Shown piece by piece: positions 21,093-35,000 of a stretch of 64,000 bases of DNA; position 1 is the stretch's first letter; each line of letters begins with the position of its first letter. Below the pieces are notes generated by a model, which searched no databases, was not told the origin of the DNA, and worked only from the letters and a program-made list of their open reading frames with translations. This stretch comes from Albula goreensis. Its lineage: Eukaryota; Chordata; Actinopteri; Albuliformes; Albulidae. The position numbers and the translations under genes were made by a program. The stretch is taken from contig CM040741.1 in the NCBI GenBank assembly GCA_022829145.1, forward strand, positions 52,298,180-52,362,179, written 5' to 3'.

Positions 21093-22311
21093 ACATAATA
21101 TATAAGCAGACTATTTTTACAATGTCTTTGCATCTATAGGTTCCCTGGGAATAAAATGACTATTTTCACACTGGTATATGGCAGTGTTGCATTCTGCCAT
21201 TATAATAATGAAGTGTGTGCTGTCTGAACCATTTTCCAGACTTAAAATACCAGGTCTGTGTAAACAACGTAATTAAGAGTGTGAATGATAAAGTACAGGC
21301 AGAAAGGTGGCTGTATTAATACTGCGGCTCCTTAATTATACAATCCACATCACCATGTTCCTTTCTCTCCGTCTCTCTTTCTCACCTCCTGTCCACAACA
21401 CAAGAAATTGAAAAATTACAAAAAGAAAAATACATTTCACAGTCTACTGAAGCAAAGCAACCAATTCAAAATTAATCAAAACATAATGCAGTACGGTGAT
21501 GTGATAAAGAGGAGGAGTCTGAGAAGACACAAGATGGTTCACATTTCTTCTTTTGCCTGGTGCTTGGAACCAATCAGAACTGGATGAGGGTACATACAAT
21601 TTCAGATGACATCATTTTAAAGCTGTTCTGTGGGATACATGTGGACATATGTGGCCTACTATAATGTATGTGGTTATTGCTTTTTTGGGAGGAAAAAAAA
21701 GCTTATAGCTATTTTATCCTGTGTTACATTTAAACCCATGACTGGCTTTTTTGATAACAGGGTCATTAGTGGTGGTGTATTTATATATTATGAGACTAAT
21801 TATTATGAATAATTAGAAATACCAAATTCCATCAAGAGATCACTTTTCTAGTGTAGTCGATCCATATCTCTACAGATATTATGGATATGCGTCATGGATA
21901 GCTTTAATGGAAGTTGCTAACTTCCTTTACAATAGACGGGTGGACCTCCCGCGTTAGTCAAAACCAAAATGTGGACGATTTCCTTTTGACTGAAGAAAAA
22001 TGACTGTTTTGCCAAATGTTTGCCAAGGACTGAAATGCCCATTGAATGCTACTACAGGTATCCTTGATTTTCTTGATTTAGAACACCTGATTCTAAATTA
22101 ATATTGTATTTAATAGAGTATATTTAATATTCTATTTTTGGAAGCACTTTGCTGCATATATGGTTGTTTTTATTTCAATCGTATTAAACCAAACCAGCGC
22201 CACAAAAGGTAAGGAATAAAGCACAAATATTCTGCAGTTCTACATAGTTGTTATTGAACTTTTAATTGTATCATGATTGTATCGATTCATAAACCCCATG
22301 CTGTTTATTGA
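21090..22311. other. gene-free stretch
   Basis: No exon, RNA gene or known repeat recognised. Confidence 0.45.
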
Positions 22312-22392
22312 ATTGTATCAAGAAAAAAAAACATTGTCTCATCTCATATATATATATAAGAGATGAGACAATGATTTTTTTCTTGATACAAT
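22312..22392. repeat. near-perfect hairpin with 33-34-nt arms
   Basis: The left arm 22312-22345 and right arm 22360-22392 are reverse complements except for one mismatch and one extra base in an A/T run. The 14-nt loop ATATATATATATAA is itself self-complementary, so nearly the whole 81 nt can fold. The arms contain ATTGTCTCATCTC. It could be a minimal foldback MITE, a replication-generated inverted duplication or a small-RNA hairpin. Confidence 0.85.
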
Positions 22393-24180
22393 ATATACAC
22401 ATGTTCACAGATCTCTTCCCATTAGTTCAGAACTCTGTGGCTAATTGTAAACCAATTTCTGTTTACTGCACAATTTTAGTTTACCACAAGTTTTGCCATA
22501 TAATTACTTTGTGTACCATATAATTTTGTAATTTCAAGTTTACCCATTTCAGTCTTAGAAACTGTTTGATATGTTACTACTACTGAATTTGTGCATCAGG
22601 TACACCATCTAAGGGGAAAAAGTCCAATTAAAAGTGACCCACTTAAATGGGGGAAATTGGAGCATGGAGTAGTGTCAGGAGGCGGTTGAGTTAGACACCT
22701 GCCCACTGGGAGTTGAATATTGAATTGTGAGGGTGGTACTTCTTAAAGTAAAGGACATGATGACACAATAGTAAATGGCACAAAAGATGACCTTCATGGT
22801 ACTGGAGTTCTGGTCCGCCTGTTCACTACGAAGCATTTATTTATTTATTTAGTCTGTACTCTGTGTGTGTATGTTTGTGTGCGTGTTTCAACATTAAAGC
22901 TGACATTAGACCCTCTCCCGCTACTTCCCTCCTTGTCACCATGGTGATTTGGCTTTGAAAAAGGAACTTATTTGTACAGAATTAAACAGTGCTTTGCAAC
23001 CTTGACAGTGCTATGTCAAAATCTTTAGCTTTTCTTCCCAGCTTTTTTGAGGCTTCTCGGAACTTTGAGGCTTTTAGGGATGCTTTGTTCTAGAACAATT
23101 CAATACATCCTTTATGATGGTCATTAGCATTTTTCTTTTCTTTGGTGGGACATGTTATTTATGTGAATCTGTTTTTATCGTTAAAAGTCTTACTCTCCCT
23201 CATTTTAGCAATGTTATATCCAAAAACCTTTACCAAAACCATTGAACAGAATGAGGCATTCACAGTGATACTGGATTAAATTAAAATAAGTATTATATAT
23301 GCAATATGCAATTCAGTGGTGCCCCACACCCAGGCAGCAGGTCGGTGCCAGACTGGTACCATGCGGTGGCATGAGAAGAATAAGAAGCACACTGTGTCTC
23401 TGTCATCGTCACCCTGATGTGAAATTCCTGTGATATGAATAAAATTTGTATCAACTTTGTTTACAACTTGTTTACAATATCAAGATATTTCTAAATGTAG
23501 CTACATGTTTCTTACATAAAATGTAGCCTGATCCTGATTGGTTTATATTATTGTGAATTGGAAACATTGCACTAAATACAATAGCTTGCATTGCTTAATT
23601 TGTATGTTACTTTCATTCAAAATTCATAGGAATAATAGCACCATTTTAAGAGAAGGATGGTGTTCTTTAAATGCAAGGACCCAGGGGCCCCTATTACTGT
23701 TCTGTTAAACCCCCTTTTTCTGAAAGCAATTAGAACATTACCTTGCCTGTCCATTGAGTATTCATTTGCATCGTGGCGCATATTTATTTTGGGATTTTTT
23801 TTTATTAAGTTCAGTAAGGATTCTGTTGCCTGTGTAGTTTCCTTCAATCATTCAGTGTTAAGTCAGAAAGACAGTGTGTGCTGCAGCACAAAAGCATTGA
23901 CTACTTGACAGGAAGATACAAAACCTCAGTGGACACAAGCAGCTTTTCTTCTCTGTGAGCCAACCACAGCACAACCAAAGTAATGACAGTATCAACGTAC
24001 AGCTTGGGAAATCATGGGGAAAGGCGATGTCTTGAATAATAAATAATAACTACAGTGCTCTGTGTACAAAAATTACAGAAGCTGAATTGTGGTCGCTGTT
24101 TTTTTGAGGACTTGGTGGGTGGGGGGTGTTGTTTTAGAAGTAAGATTTTTTTGTGTCTAATGAGCTGATATTTATCCCAC

Positions 24181-24184
<4 letters not shown>
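22393..24184. other. gene-free stretch
   Basis: AT-rich with no supportable gene. Confidence 0.45.

Positions 24185-24250
<66 letters not shown>
24185..24250. repeat. (AC)n microsatellite
   Basis: Pure AC tract of about 66 nt. Confidence 0.95.
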
Positions 24251-24256
<6 letters not shown>

Positions 24257-26936
24257 TTGTGCTTCAGGCACAAGCTTTTTTTCAGGAAGAGGCAGTATCC
24301 CCAACTCTTCATTGATTACAAACACTGGGCTGTACCTGACTGCAAGCCTTGGCAATGCTTATGCTAAGCTCTTATACCCTTTTGACAGTTTTGTATGTTG
24401 CTATAATTTTATCCCTACTTTTCCCATCTGCAACCAAAAATGAGTTGCTTTGCCAATGAATATTACCTGAATAAAACTTATTCTTAACTTAGTGAACAGT
24501 AAAATATAATAAATGTTCACCATAATCATTTTGTGCTGATATAAAACAGGTTTTTTTCCACGTCTATGTCTATCTTTGAGCATGTGTGTGTATACGTTTT
24601 CTCGTGTGCTTTGCATGTGTTATTTTTCTACTTCTTGCATGTGTTGGATTATACCATATACTGCCATTGTGGACAAAAGCAACAATTTTGAGCCAAGTTT
24701 CCATAGTGCCTTGGACAAATTGTAAGTCTGGCTCACTCCTATCTGAAAATGAAATTACACTGTCATGAGCCTTTTCAATTGATTTATTACTCTACTATTA
24801 ATTGATGACAAAATCACTTGATTGAAAAACTGATTTCTTCATTCTTTTATATTGTGTAAAAGGCTTGCCCAATTGTCCAGGAGCAACACATGACAGGGAA
24901 CAAGAACAGGGGAACCAAACAATTGCTGGAAAGCTGTGGTTTTGAGGTAACATTTGTCACAGCGTGAAGTACTTTATCTGAGTGTTTCATGCAGATTAAT
25001 ACAGATATGCCTCAGCCTTATTCTCCCCTGAAAGTAAACAGTACTAATTAAACACAATAAATTGCTGAAGAGCCATGCCAGCTATTGTTAGAAGGGAAGT
25101 TACAGTAGGAAGATGACAATCTGTTTTATGCTCATTTGATTTAGATTAACATTTTATTTTGAGTTGCTTTGAATGTTTTTGTGGTGGGAAGTGGGACTTT
25201 GCATAAAAGACAGGATACTAGCTTTTTTAATCATTTTTTTTTCAAACTCTGACAATCTAGTAAAAAAAGTAGAAAAAGATGTCCTTTAATGTACAGGTTG
25301 TGTAAAGACCAATGCCTTTGTACAGCTTTTGATGTTGTTTGCTGATGAAGATCGGGTTTCATTAGTACTGTATATGAAGTGGGATTTTTCCCTTTTTTTG
25401 TTATTGGAGAAGGAATAGTGCAGTTATTAGGTTGAATAGTTGTCCATTTTGGTTCTCTTTATTTTTTGGTTTCTCAGATTTCCATATTCATTCCCCTATA
25501 TTCCTTTATATTTGTAAAGAAATATAACTCAATGAAATATCAACTATACATACATATATATATATATGTAATAATATATAATCTATGTGCAATAATCCCT
25601 GGCAACCATGAGTTTAGGGTCTTAAAAAACACCACGGTTGGTGAAGCTAACTTTATATGGGAAGAAGAGTTAGGAGAACCTTAGCCAAAGCTACATATAC
25701 ATATTATTTAAGCCTTTATTACACACTACACTCTTCCAAGTGCATGCAAAATTTAGAAAATACTGCACACATTCATCACTAGCCCTTTTCGCTGACTTGT
25801 CACTATCAGCAGTGTTTGCTGAACATTTTGGACCTGTGATGACAAAGATGAAAGTGGAATACGGGCAGCTGCCTTTGCTGTGTTGTTGCTGAAGACTGAC
25901 ACGTCATGCTGTAAGCTCTCCATTTATCTCAGTTTTCCACTTTCCCATTCGTCATCATGGGTACTAAACACTCAGGAAAATTCTGGATTATGTGTGCATT
26001 TGAATGAGTGTAAAGTGAAGCTAAGGTCCCCCTAATCCCTAACGTGAAGAAACAAAGGAATTTAAGTGAAATTGTTAATCAAATCAAATCCAGTTGTTGA
26101 ATAAATGAAGAACTGAACTTCACCCCCTTCTGTGTACCCACATTGCTATTGCCTCCATAGTTAACACCTTTGATTTAACCATGCAAGTGAAAGGTGGCAC
26201 TTGTTTTTTGCAGGGTATCCCTTTCGCTTTATGGCCTTGCTAGCCGTAAATAAACCCCTCTCTCTCTCTGCAGGCCTCCAGGGCGATGTGTCCCCTGGCC
26301 CCTTTCAAAATGACAGCAGAGTGGCGACAGCCTGAAAATGCTACAGGTCATGGCCCCTGCCTTCGAGGCATCCACCCTGCTAAGAATAAGAATGATGGCA
26401 GTCATATCTCCCCCTGGCCTGACACCCCACACCTCCTACCCATAACCAACTGCAGCATCCACCATAGGATACGGAGAAGGAGAAGTTTCCATATTACTTA
26501 CACCTCTCATTTCTGTGCCTGCAGAGTGAGGGTTGGTGACCTCCTCCTCCATTGCCCCTATAACCTCTCATGTCCCCAAGTCCCCCAACTCCCCCCAACC
26601 AAGAGCTATTTCCAAAGCAGTCCACACATGGATTTAAACATGACTACCTGTTCATCCCGCCCACACACAAGCTTAGAGAGGTCTTCTCAGGGCTTACCAG
26701 ACTTTTTTTGAGCCTGCAAGGATGTGTGTTTGCCCCAGCCTCTAATCCTGGAGATCTGCAGCAAACTTTTCTTTTCTGGTGTTCTTGTTGTCTCTTTCTG
26801 ATGGCATATGTTTCTCCACAATGATTATCCAGGAGAAGTACTGAGGGACTTTTTCACTTCTCTCTGTCTTCTCTCTGTTCTGTTTGCCCCTCCTAAAGGC
26901 AGGAACTCATACAATACTTTCCTTTGAGAGGACTTT
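24251..26936. other. gene-free stretch with one exon-like acceptor
   Basis: No gene can be supported. A strong pyrimidine tract ending CTCTCTCTGCAG sits at 26259-26272, followed by about 70 nt of open, balanced sequence, but the peptide is not recognisable. Confidence 0.35.
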
Positions 26937-27010
26937 CACGCACGCACACACACAAACACACACACGCACACTCACACACGCATACACACACACACACACA
27001 CACACTCACA
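26937..27010. repeat. imperfect (CA)n microsatellite
   Basis: CA tract interrupted by CG, AA and CT steps. Confidence 0.93.
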
Positions 27011-29306
27011 ATATATTTTTGTAAATTTTATAATGCATATTTTTGTTGAAGTGACCTTCCTTATTTTACTGCCGATTACAGAAGGAAAAAGCATACTCCA
27101 ATCAGCATTCATTTGATGTTCCAACTGCAGCTGGTTCAAACGGATCAGTCTGAAAGCCAAATCAAATTATGCCTTGGTATAGCTTAATTGCCATTTCAGC
27201 TTTGATGGAGATTTCCCAAGGTAACTAACTTTTCTAATAAACTAAGTGCTTTTCAAAGGCTCCTGGGCTGCAGCAAAGAGAGGGTACTTTCTGGTTATAT
27301 ATAAGTGTGAATGCTGCCACAACTTAAGATTGTCCTACAGTTTCAGAACTGTTGCTGAAAAATGAATATGTACTAATGTACTGGTACGGTATGTATAATG
27401 GATGTATTGCCCAATGCATGTTATGAACCTATAATCTGTTCTAGTTAATGTCTATGAACAGTAAGATTTTACGCCCTAAAACTGAATGCTTCTGCAATGT
27501 CAAATATGCATTTATCAATATCCTTAAAATGTGCCAACAGTGCTCATTTAGTTATATCAGCTAAAGTGACTCACTTATTAAATGAATGAAAAATACATTC
27601 AAATAAAAAAGGTTTAACATTTATAAATCATGTGCAATAAATCAGTACTTATTACATATTTATGATTTGCTTTATAGTTTTCAGCAGTGTGTATTTTATT
27701 ACATCTCTGTTAGGAAACTAGATATATAAATATTTACTATAAGTGTTCAGTCATATTTACTTTCAATCAATAGTTCAGTGTTACTACTTGTACTGTGAAT
27801 TTTCACTGAAAATGGCAAGTTTCTATGATTAATTTGCTGGCCATGCTGTATAATGCATCACTGATGTTAGAAGTGACTCCCTCAGACAGTTTTTTATGTC
27901 TATTTCTGAGATTTTGCTAAATATAACTTTCCCATGGATTCACATGTCTGGAATCCTTTGAATCTCAATGACTCCTTTAGTTAATCACTTTGGCAAGAAC
28001 AACAGCCGCAAAAACACATTTCACCAGGGACCAAAAATAACTAAGCCATCCAGTGTTTCTGGTCAGAGCTTATGCACGGTATTAGTGAATAAAATATGAA
28101 TGCAATCCAATCCCTCAGTCTGTACATCATTCATGTCTGATTGGCAGAGCAGGAATTCTTTGCATTCACACGGTCATCTGGTCAGTGTGCCATCTGCTGT
28201 CGTGGCTGTAGAACTTCCGTCACTGTGTGAATGCATCCCCCTCTCTCTGTCTGTGTTCATTTTTTATTTTTTTAATTTATTTATTTGCAAAATTGTACTT
28301 CAACAAAAGTATACATTTTCACTGTAAGAATAAAATGAATCAGGTTATTTGTATACACAGATTGTTTTGTTTGTGTGGGTGCGTGTGTTTCTTTTAAGTT
28401 CAATAAAGTAAAAACAGCAGGTCTCTGGGCACCCCCTGGGTCTGCCAGCTGTTTGCTGTGGATTCATTACTTTTTCATCAATTATCATCTGATTAGATTT
28501 TTATTGGACTAATTGGCATACACATGGGACATCTGGGATCAATGCAGGAGTTAGAAGCAAATAAGAAGTAAAACTCACATTTAAGCACCATACCCATCCC
28601 CCATGCACAGGAGCTCCATGGAAATCCAGTGCCTGCACTGTACCTGCACTGCAGGCCACCAGTCTCTATCACAAATTACTGCACATAATGCTGGAATGAA
28701 GGCGAGTTATGGAAGAATTAGATTATCTCCATAAACCATATGGGTAGTATTACTTTAATCTTGGATTATGAACGTAGCATCCCCATATTTATTCCAGTCT
28801 TCAGATCTACAGATTTCTCTTTCTCTTGATTTATTTTATTAATTTATATATATTTATTTATTTATTTATTTTGATTCAGGCAGAGAAAACAAAATCTATT
28901 CAATTAGAGATGGGTGTTTATTAAATGAGACAAAATAACATTATGAGGATTGCGTGTTGTCTAATCTGCTTATTTCAGTACGGAGGAATCCAATTGCATG
29001 GGATGTGGAGGCTCTGGATCAGGGGGTGGTGTGTGAACAACAGAACATTTGGTGCATTTTGAGAAGCTGGAGGAAGAGAGCTTCCCAGATGCATTCTGAA
29101 GGAGACAAGACAAAAGCAATTTCCACAGGTATTTGTGAGTGTTATTAAAAAATAAAAAATAGATACAATGTCTGCCTTAGGCCTTCGCAATTCAACCCCA
29201 ACTCTGATGCAAAGGGTGGACAGATTTAAGAAAGACCCTGAAAAATTTGATTAAAATAACCTGAATTGGGTCAACACTCCGTGGTCACTATAATCCCTAC
29301 ATATGT
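27011..29306. other. gene-free stretch
   Basis: Mostly AT-rich. A TTTA tract lies at about 28849-28871. A non-repetitive block at about 28440-28560 is rich in ATCAATTATCATCTGATTAG-type homeodomain-core motifs and looks like possible conserved non-coding DNA. Confidence 0.3.
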
Positions 29307-29427
29307 ACACACACACACACACACACGCACACATGCACATGCACACACACACACACACACACACACACCCACACACACACAAACACACACACACATCCTC
29401 TTAAAAAAAAAAAAAAAAAAAAAAAAA
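29307..29427. repeat. (CA)n tract followed by poly(A)25
   Basis: An interrupted CA tract at 29307-29395, then 25 consecutive A at 29403-29427. No target-site duplication is evident, so I call it simple sequence and not a retroinsertion. Confidence 0.93.
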
Positions 29428-29893
29428 CATGTTCCTCTGCTGAGATGGAAAGACGCCAGAGCTGAAAGGGAGGGAGCAGAAGAGAAGCCAGCTGTGTGGT
29501 AACATGTTAACCTCCTTGCTGTGCTCTGGCCTTTGTAGTGACCCCACATTTACACTTGAGCTGTGGACTCTTTGGACAGACTCTGCAGGGAGTGATGCTG
29601 TCTGAAGCCTGCCCAGACTTCCTTTTCAGTAACCTTGATCTCTGCAATGTCTGGATCAGCAGTGGGACACAGTGATTATTTTGTTCTTCAGTAACAAGTT
29701 CTAAAATTTCAGTTTTTAACTAACTGAAGCAAAATGGACCTTTCCAACTGTTGAATATTTTCCACATGGTCATTGTGCACTGAAGCAACATACACACACT
29801 TGCACTTGTGGATGCAACCAAATTGGGCGTTGATAGGATCTTAAGACATCCGGGCTTAGACCCCAATTTGTAGGGAGATACAAGGTTCAGAAG

Positions 29894-29916
29894 TTTTTTT
29901 TTTTTTTTTTTTTTTT
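29894..29916. repeat. poly(T)23 run
   Basis: Twenty-three consecutive T. It could be the tail of a minus-strand retroinsertion, but I could not find a duplicated flank. Confidence 0.9.
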
Positions 29917-30673
29917 AACTTTAGAGGCTAAAATGCACCATTTTCAAGTAATTTTATACCTAAATGAAGAGCCTACATATCTCTACATAGGTGAGGCATG
30001 TCATGCTCTGTGCTTAAAATGCTTGATTTGTCATATTGCTAAGACAAATACATTTAACCACCACCCAGTTTTTATAATTAGTGTTTAACTGGGATAACAA
30101 AACTGAATAGTATTACAGTAACAGATCATCACTACAGCATTGTTTCATACTGGGAAAATTTATGAAATATCCCTAACAATATGGGTAGCATTCTGGGAAT
30201 CAGAATTTTTAGCTGTTGTTAGCTTGTCTCTTCAGCTAAATTTACCACAGTGAGCTGTCCCAAATTGTATAGAGGCAAATACACCTAAGCGGCATGACAC
30301 AATGTGGATACACAGCATATTATCCTCAAACATGACCTGTGTCTTTCACTGACCCCACAAAGGACATTTTGTGTGTACCTGCAGAATTACAGAATTACTA
30401 CAGCAGCACTATAATCTCAAGCAGGTAATCAACAAATCCACAGCTTAGAAGCACAGGGTTTCATCTGCAGATAGTACTGGTTTAAGACTATGTACTATAG
30501 AATTTGCAAATGAATTTATAAAACAAAATAAATAAGACAGGAAATTAATAGTGGAGACTACTGTGGAATGTTTTTCCAGATTTACAAAAGGCATCGGCAT
30601 ACAATGTCATGATTCATCGTGTGGGTATATAAGTAGCAGATCATGGGTTTCAACCAAGTCTGATTAGACTGGT

Positions 30674-30675
<2 letters not shown>

Positions 30676-30752
<77 letters not shown>
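30676..30752. repeat. (AC)n microsatellite
   Basis: Uninterrupted AC tract of about 76 nt. Confidence 0.95.
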
Positions 30753-32551
<1,799 letters not shown>

Positions 32552-32887
32552 AATTCAGAGACATTTAAATGTTGAATGCAGCACATGTAGTGGAGATCAG
32601 AGTTGTCTTTATGAACACATTAGAAAACAGCACCATGCTGGGATTTGCAGTGTCACAGATGTGTCAACATTATTGTCCACCTCTCAAAAACTTCCAGCCA
32701 ACAGTGGCCTGGCTGTCGGAACCACACAGCTGATCAAAGAGGATGACAGAGACTGACATATAGAGTAACAGATGGGGAAAAATTAAGTCAACTGACAGAT
32801 GAGTACTTTGGGAAACCCAGCTCGTTGTACCTTGTCACAGATGGGGAATCCATGTGATGCACTTCAACAATGTTTTTAGTTGATGAT

Positions 32888-32960
32888 TTCAGGCTCATCA
32901 GAGGGCAAAAGTGAGAGCAACTTGTTATTAAGTAGACATACCTAATAAAGTTCCCTCTCA
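32888..32960 (+). mobile_element. 3' end of a Tc1/mariner-like DNA transposon
   Basis: The part reading GAGGGCAAAAG..ACATACCTAATAAAGT..CTCAGTGTA matches, with substitutions, the 3' end of a very common fish Tc1-like element as I remember it (..GAAGGCAAAAGGGGG..GTACCTAATAAAGTGGCCGGTGAGTG). It covers the last codons of the transposase and the right terminal inverted repeat; a TATATA run follows. The body and left end are not recognisable, so this is an old fragment. Confidence 0.6.
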
Positions 32961-33166
32961 GTGTACATATATATAGCAGGAGGTTTTTTGAAGTCTCTCT
33001 GTTATTTTGTCTATTTACCTAATGCTTTCACTAAATCATTCCCAGCCTTCTTGGCCCACACTGAATGGCCCCATACAACAGATTCATTTGTTAGCCGAGT
33101 AGCTTCAAATTAACAGGATATGCATATTGCACAAGGAAAAAAAGGCCACACTTTTTATTTTTGTGG

Positions 33167-33206
<40 letters not shown>

Positions 33207-35000
33207 TCTTATTATTTCATACACAGAAGGCTTTGGCTGAGCACATACAAGTACAGAATACTGAACTGAGTCATTCTCTGCGTGTTCTGATTTGCCCTAA
33301 CTGATACATTCATACAATAATCATTCCAGGGAGATGTGTCCTCTATTCTTACAGAAAAATCCTCTGCCACGGTTTGTACATCCGGCCGCCAGAAAAAAAA
33401 AAAAACAATATTGAATGAGCAAAATTACTAATATATGGTGCGCATGATTCCATATATATGTGCAATGAATACCCCTTAGTTCAGTTTAAATGAAGCGCAA
33501 AGAGGTCACTCTGTGCAAGGCCAGCTTTGTATAAAATCACGCTAAAGCACATTGATCTGAACTGTAACCAGTGAAAGGCACAAAAATGCCTGGTTGGATT
33601 TCTTCTCCTGCTTCTGGGGGAGAGAGGACATGCAGTTGATTGATTGTTGATGTCAAGCATGTCTTTCCTTGATTGGTTTGTCAAGCAGAATTAATAAAAT
33701 CCACTAGAACTTATAATGGTGTCATGAAGGATCCCTATGAAGGTATCAGAGTGAATGCAAGAGGAGAGTGATGGTGAAGCGCAAACTGTAGCCTAACAAT
33801 GGGATAATATGCAGTTTATCCTCTGTAGTCCTTTGTTCTTAAATTAGAGAGTATTGTATTGGATTGTTTTAGGTTTTGCACAGCATCTGACATTGATGTC
33901 GGAGGCTTCAACACTTATATAACCTGCTAATTCATAACTACCAGTGAAGGAGGGATGGAAGGAGGAATAGTGACAGACAGTGTGATTATACAGTCACATT
34001 ACTCACTGCTGTGGGATATTTATATGCTTAAAATACTGTTCTAACACAAACCACAGAAGTTAGCATGTTTAGTTAAATATCTGGCAGGTAGCAGTCAGCT
34101 AGTGTTAGCCAGGTGGCATTACTAATTGGAATTAATTAATCAAACCCTAATTTGCATACAAAGACCTTCTCAGTTACACTGATTAAGATACAACAATACC
34201 TTGCCACTACATGTAAGGCTAGATTCCAAATGCCAATATTAGTAAAGCTAGGATAGACATAACTTTTAGTTAACAAGCATTGTAATTTAACAGCAGAAAA
34301 TAACTTGCTTTGGTTTGTTTTAGGGATGCCAACGTGGAATGATTGTTAGGGGGGTTATGTTTGTAACTTCAAGGTTGCAAACCAGGTAGAGCACTACAGT
34401 ACTCCACCTGCATAAAATGTTTGTTTGAAAAGGATGGTTTTTAAGTCATTCTTAGGTGAGAGCATCTCCTGTATATAAAATTGCACTGTTCTCTACATAA
34501 TCTTATGGCCATTAAACCATAAAAAGTGACCTCTGATATGACTCCTGGTGGAATTATATCTATACACAAAGACAGGGCAAGCAAGAGAACACAATACTAG
34601 CCCATGCAACCACTGTGAGATGGCACTGGCCTTCAGAAAGAAAAATAAATGGGAGATGACCCTACCTTTCTGTAAGAGAGTGACAGGAAAAAAATAAACA
34701 AAAACAAGAGGTGTGGTGGCCTATTGACGAGGCATGACAAGCCATGCCAGATAAAAATAAACGCTAACCAATTTGTTTTGACAGTCAGCCACCGTCATCC
34801 AGATGTGGTACTGTGCCAGTCTGGGAGTCCTATCTTCACATAGCCAGACAGCGCATACATATATTTATATCCTTTTCTTTTAATACCCACATCGTCTGAA
34901 TGTGAAACATCGTCTGTGGCATAATGCATGAGGCTAATGGATTTAAACACCCGCTGCCATGATTTAATGTTGGATGTACAAAGCAATATTCAGGGAGGTA
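32961..35000. other. gene-free stretch with an ATT tract
   Basis: A TAT/ATT trinucleotide tract occupies about 33169-33201. No gene was recognised. Confidence 0.5.

Noticed and set aside
26259-26343. Exon-like block after CTCTCTCTGCAG, ending before GTCATG
   Set aside because: The acceptor is good, but the peptide is unrecognisable and no partner exons were found; the evidence is too thin to call.
28979-29129. Open block between TTATTTCAG and ACAG|GTATTT
   Set aside because: Both splice signals are plausible, but the translation is not recognisable and composition is not clearly coding. It could be a non-coding RNA exon.
29403-29916. Poly(A)25 and poly(T)23 as tails of retroinsertions
   Set aside because: No duplicated flanks or recognisable element body adjoins either run.
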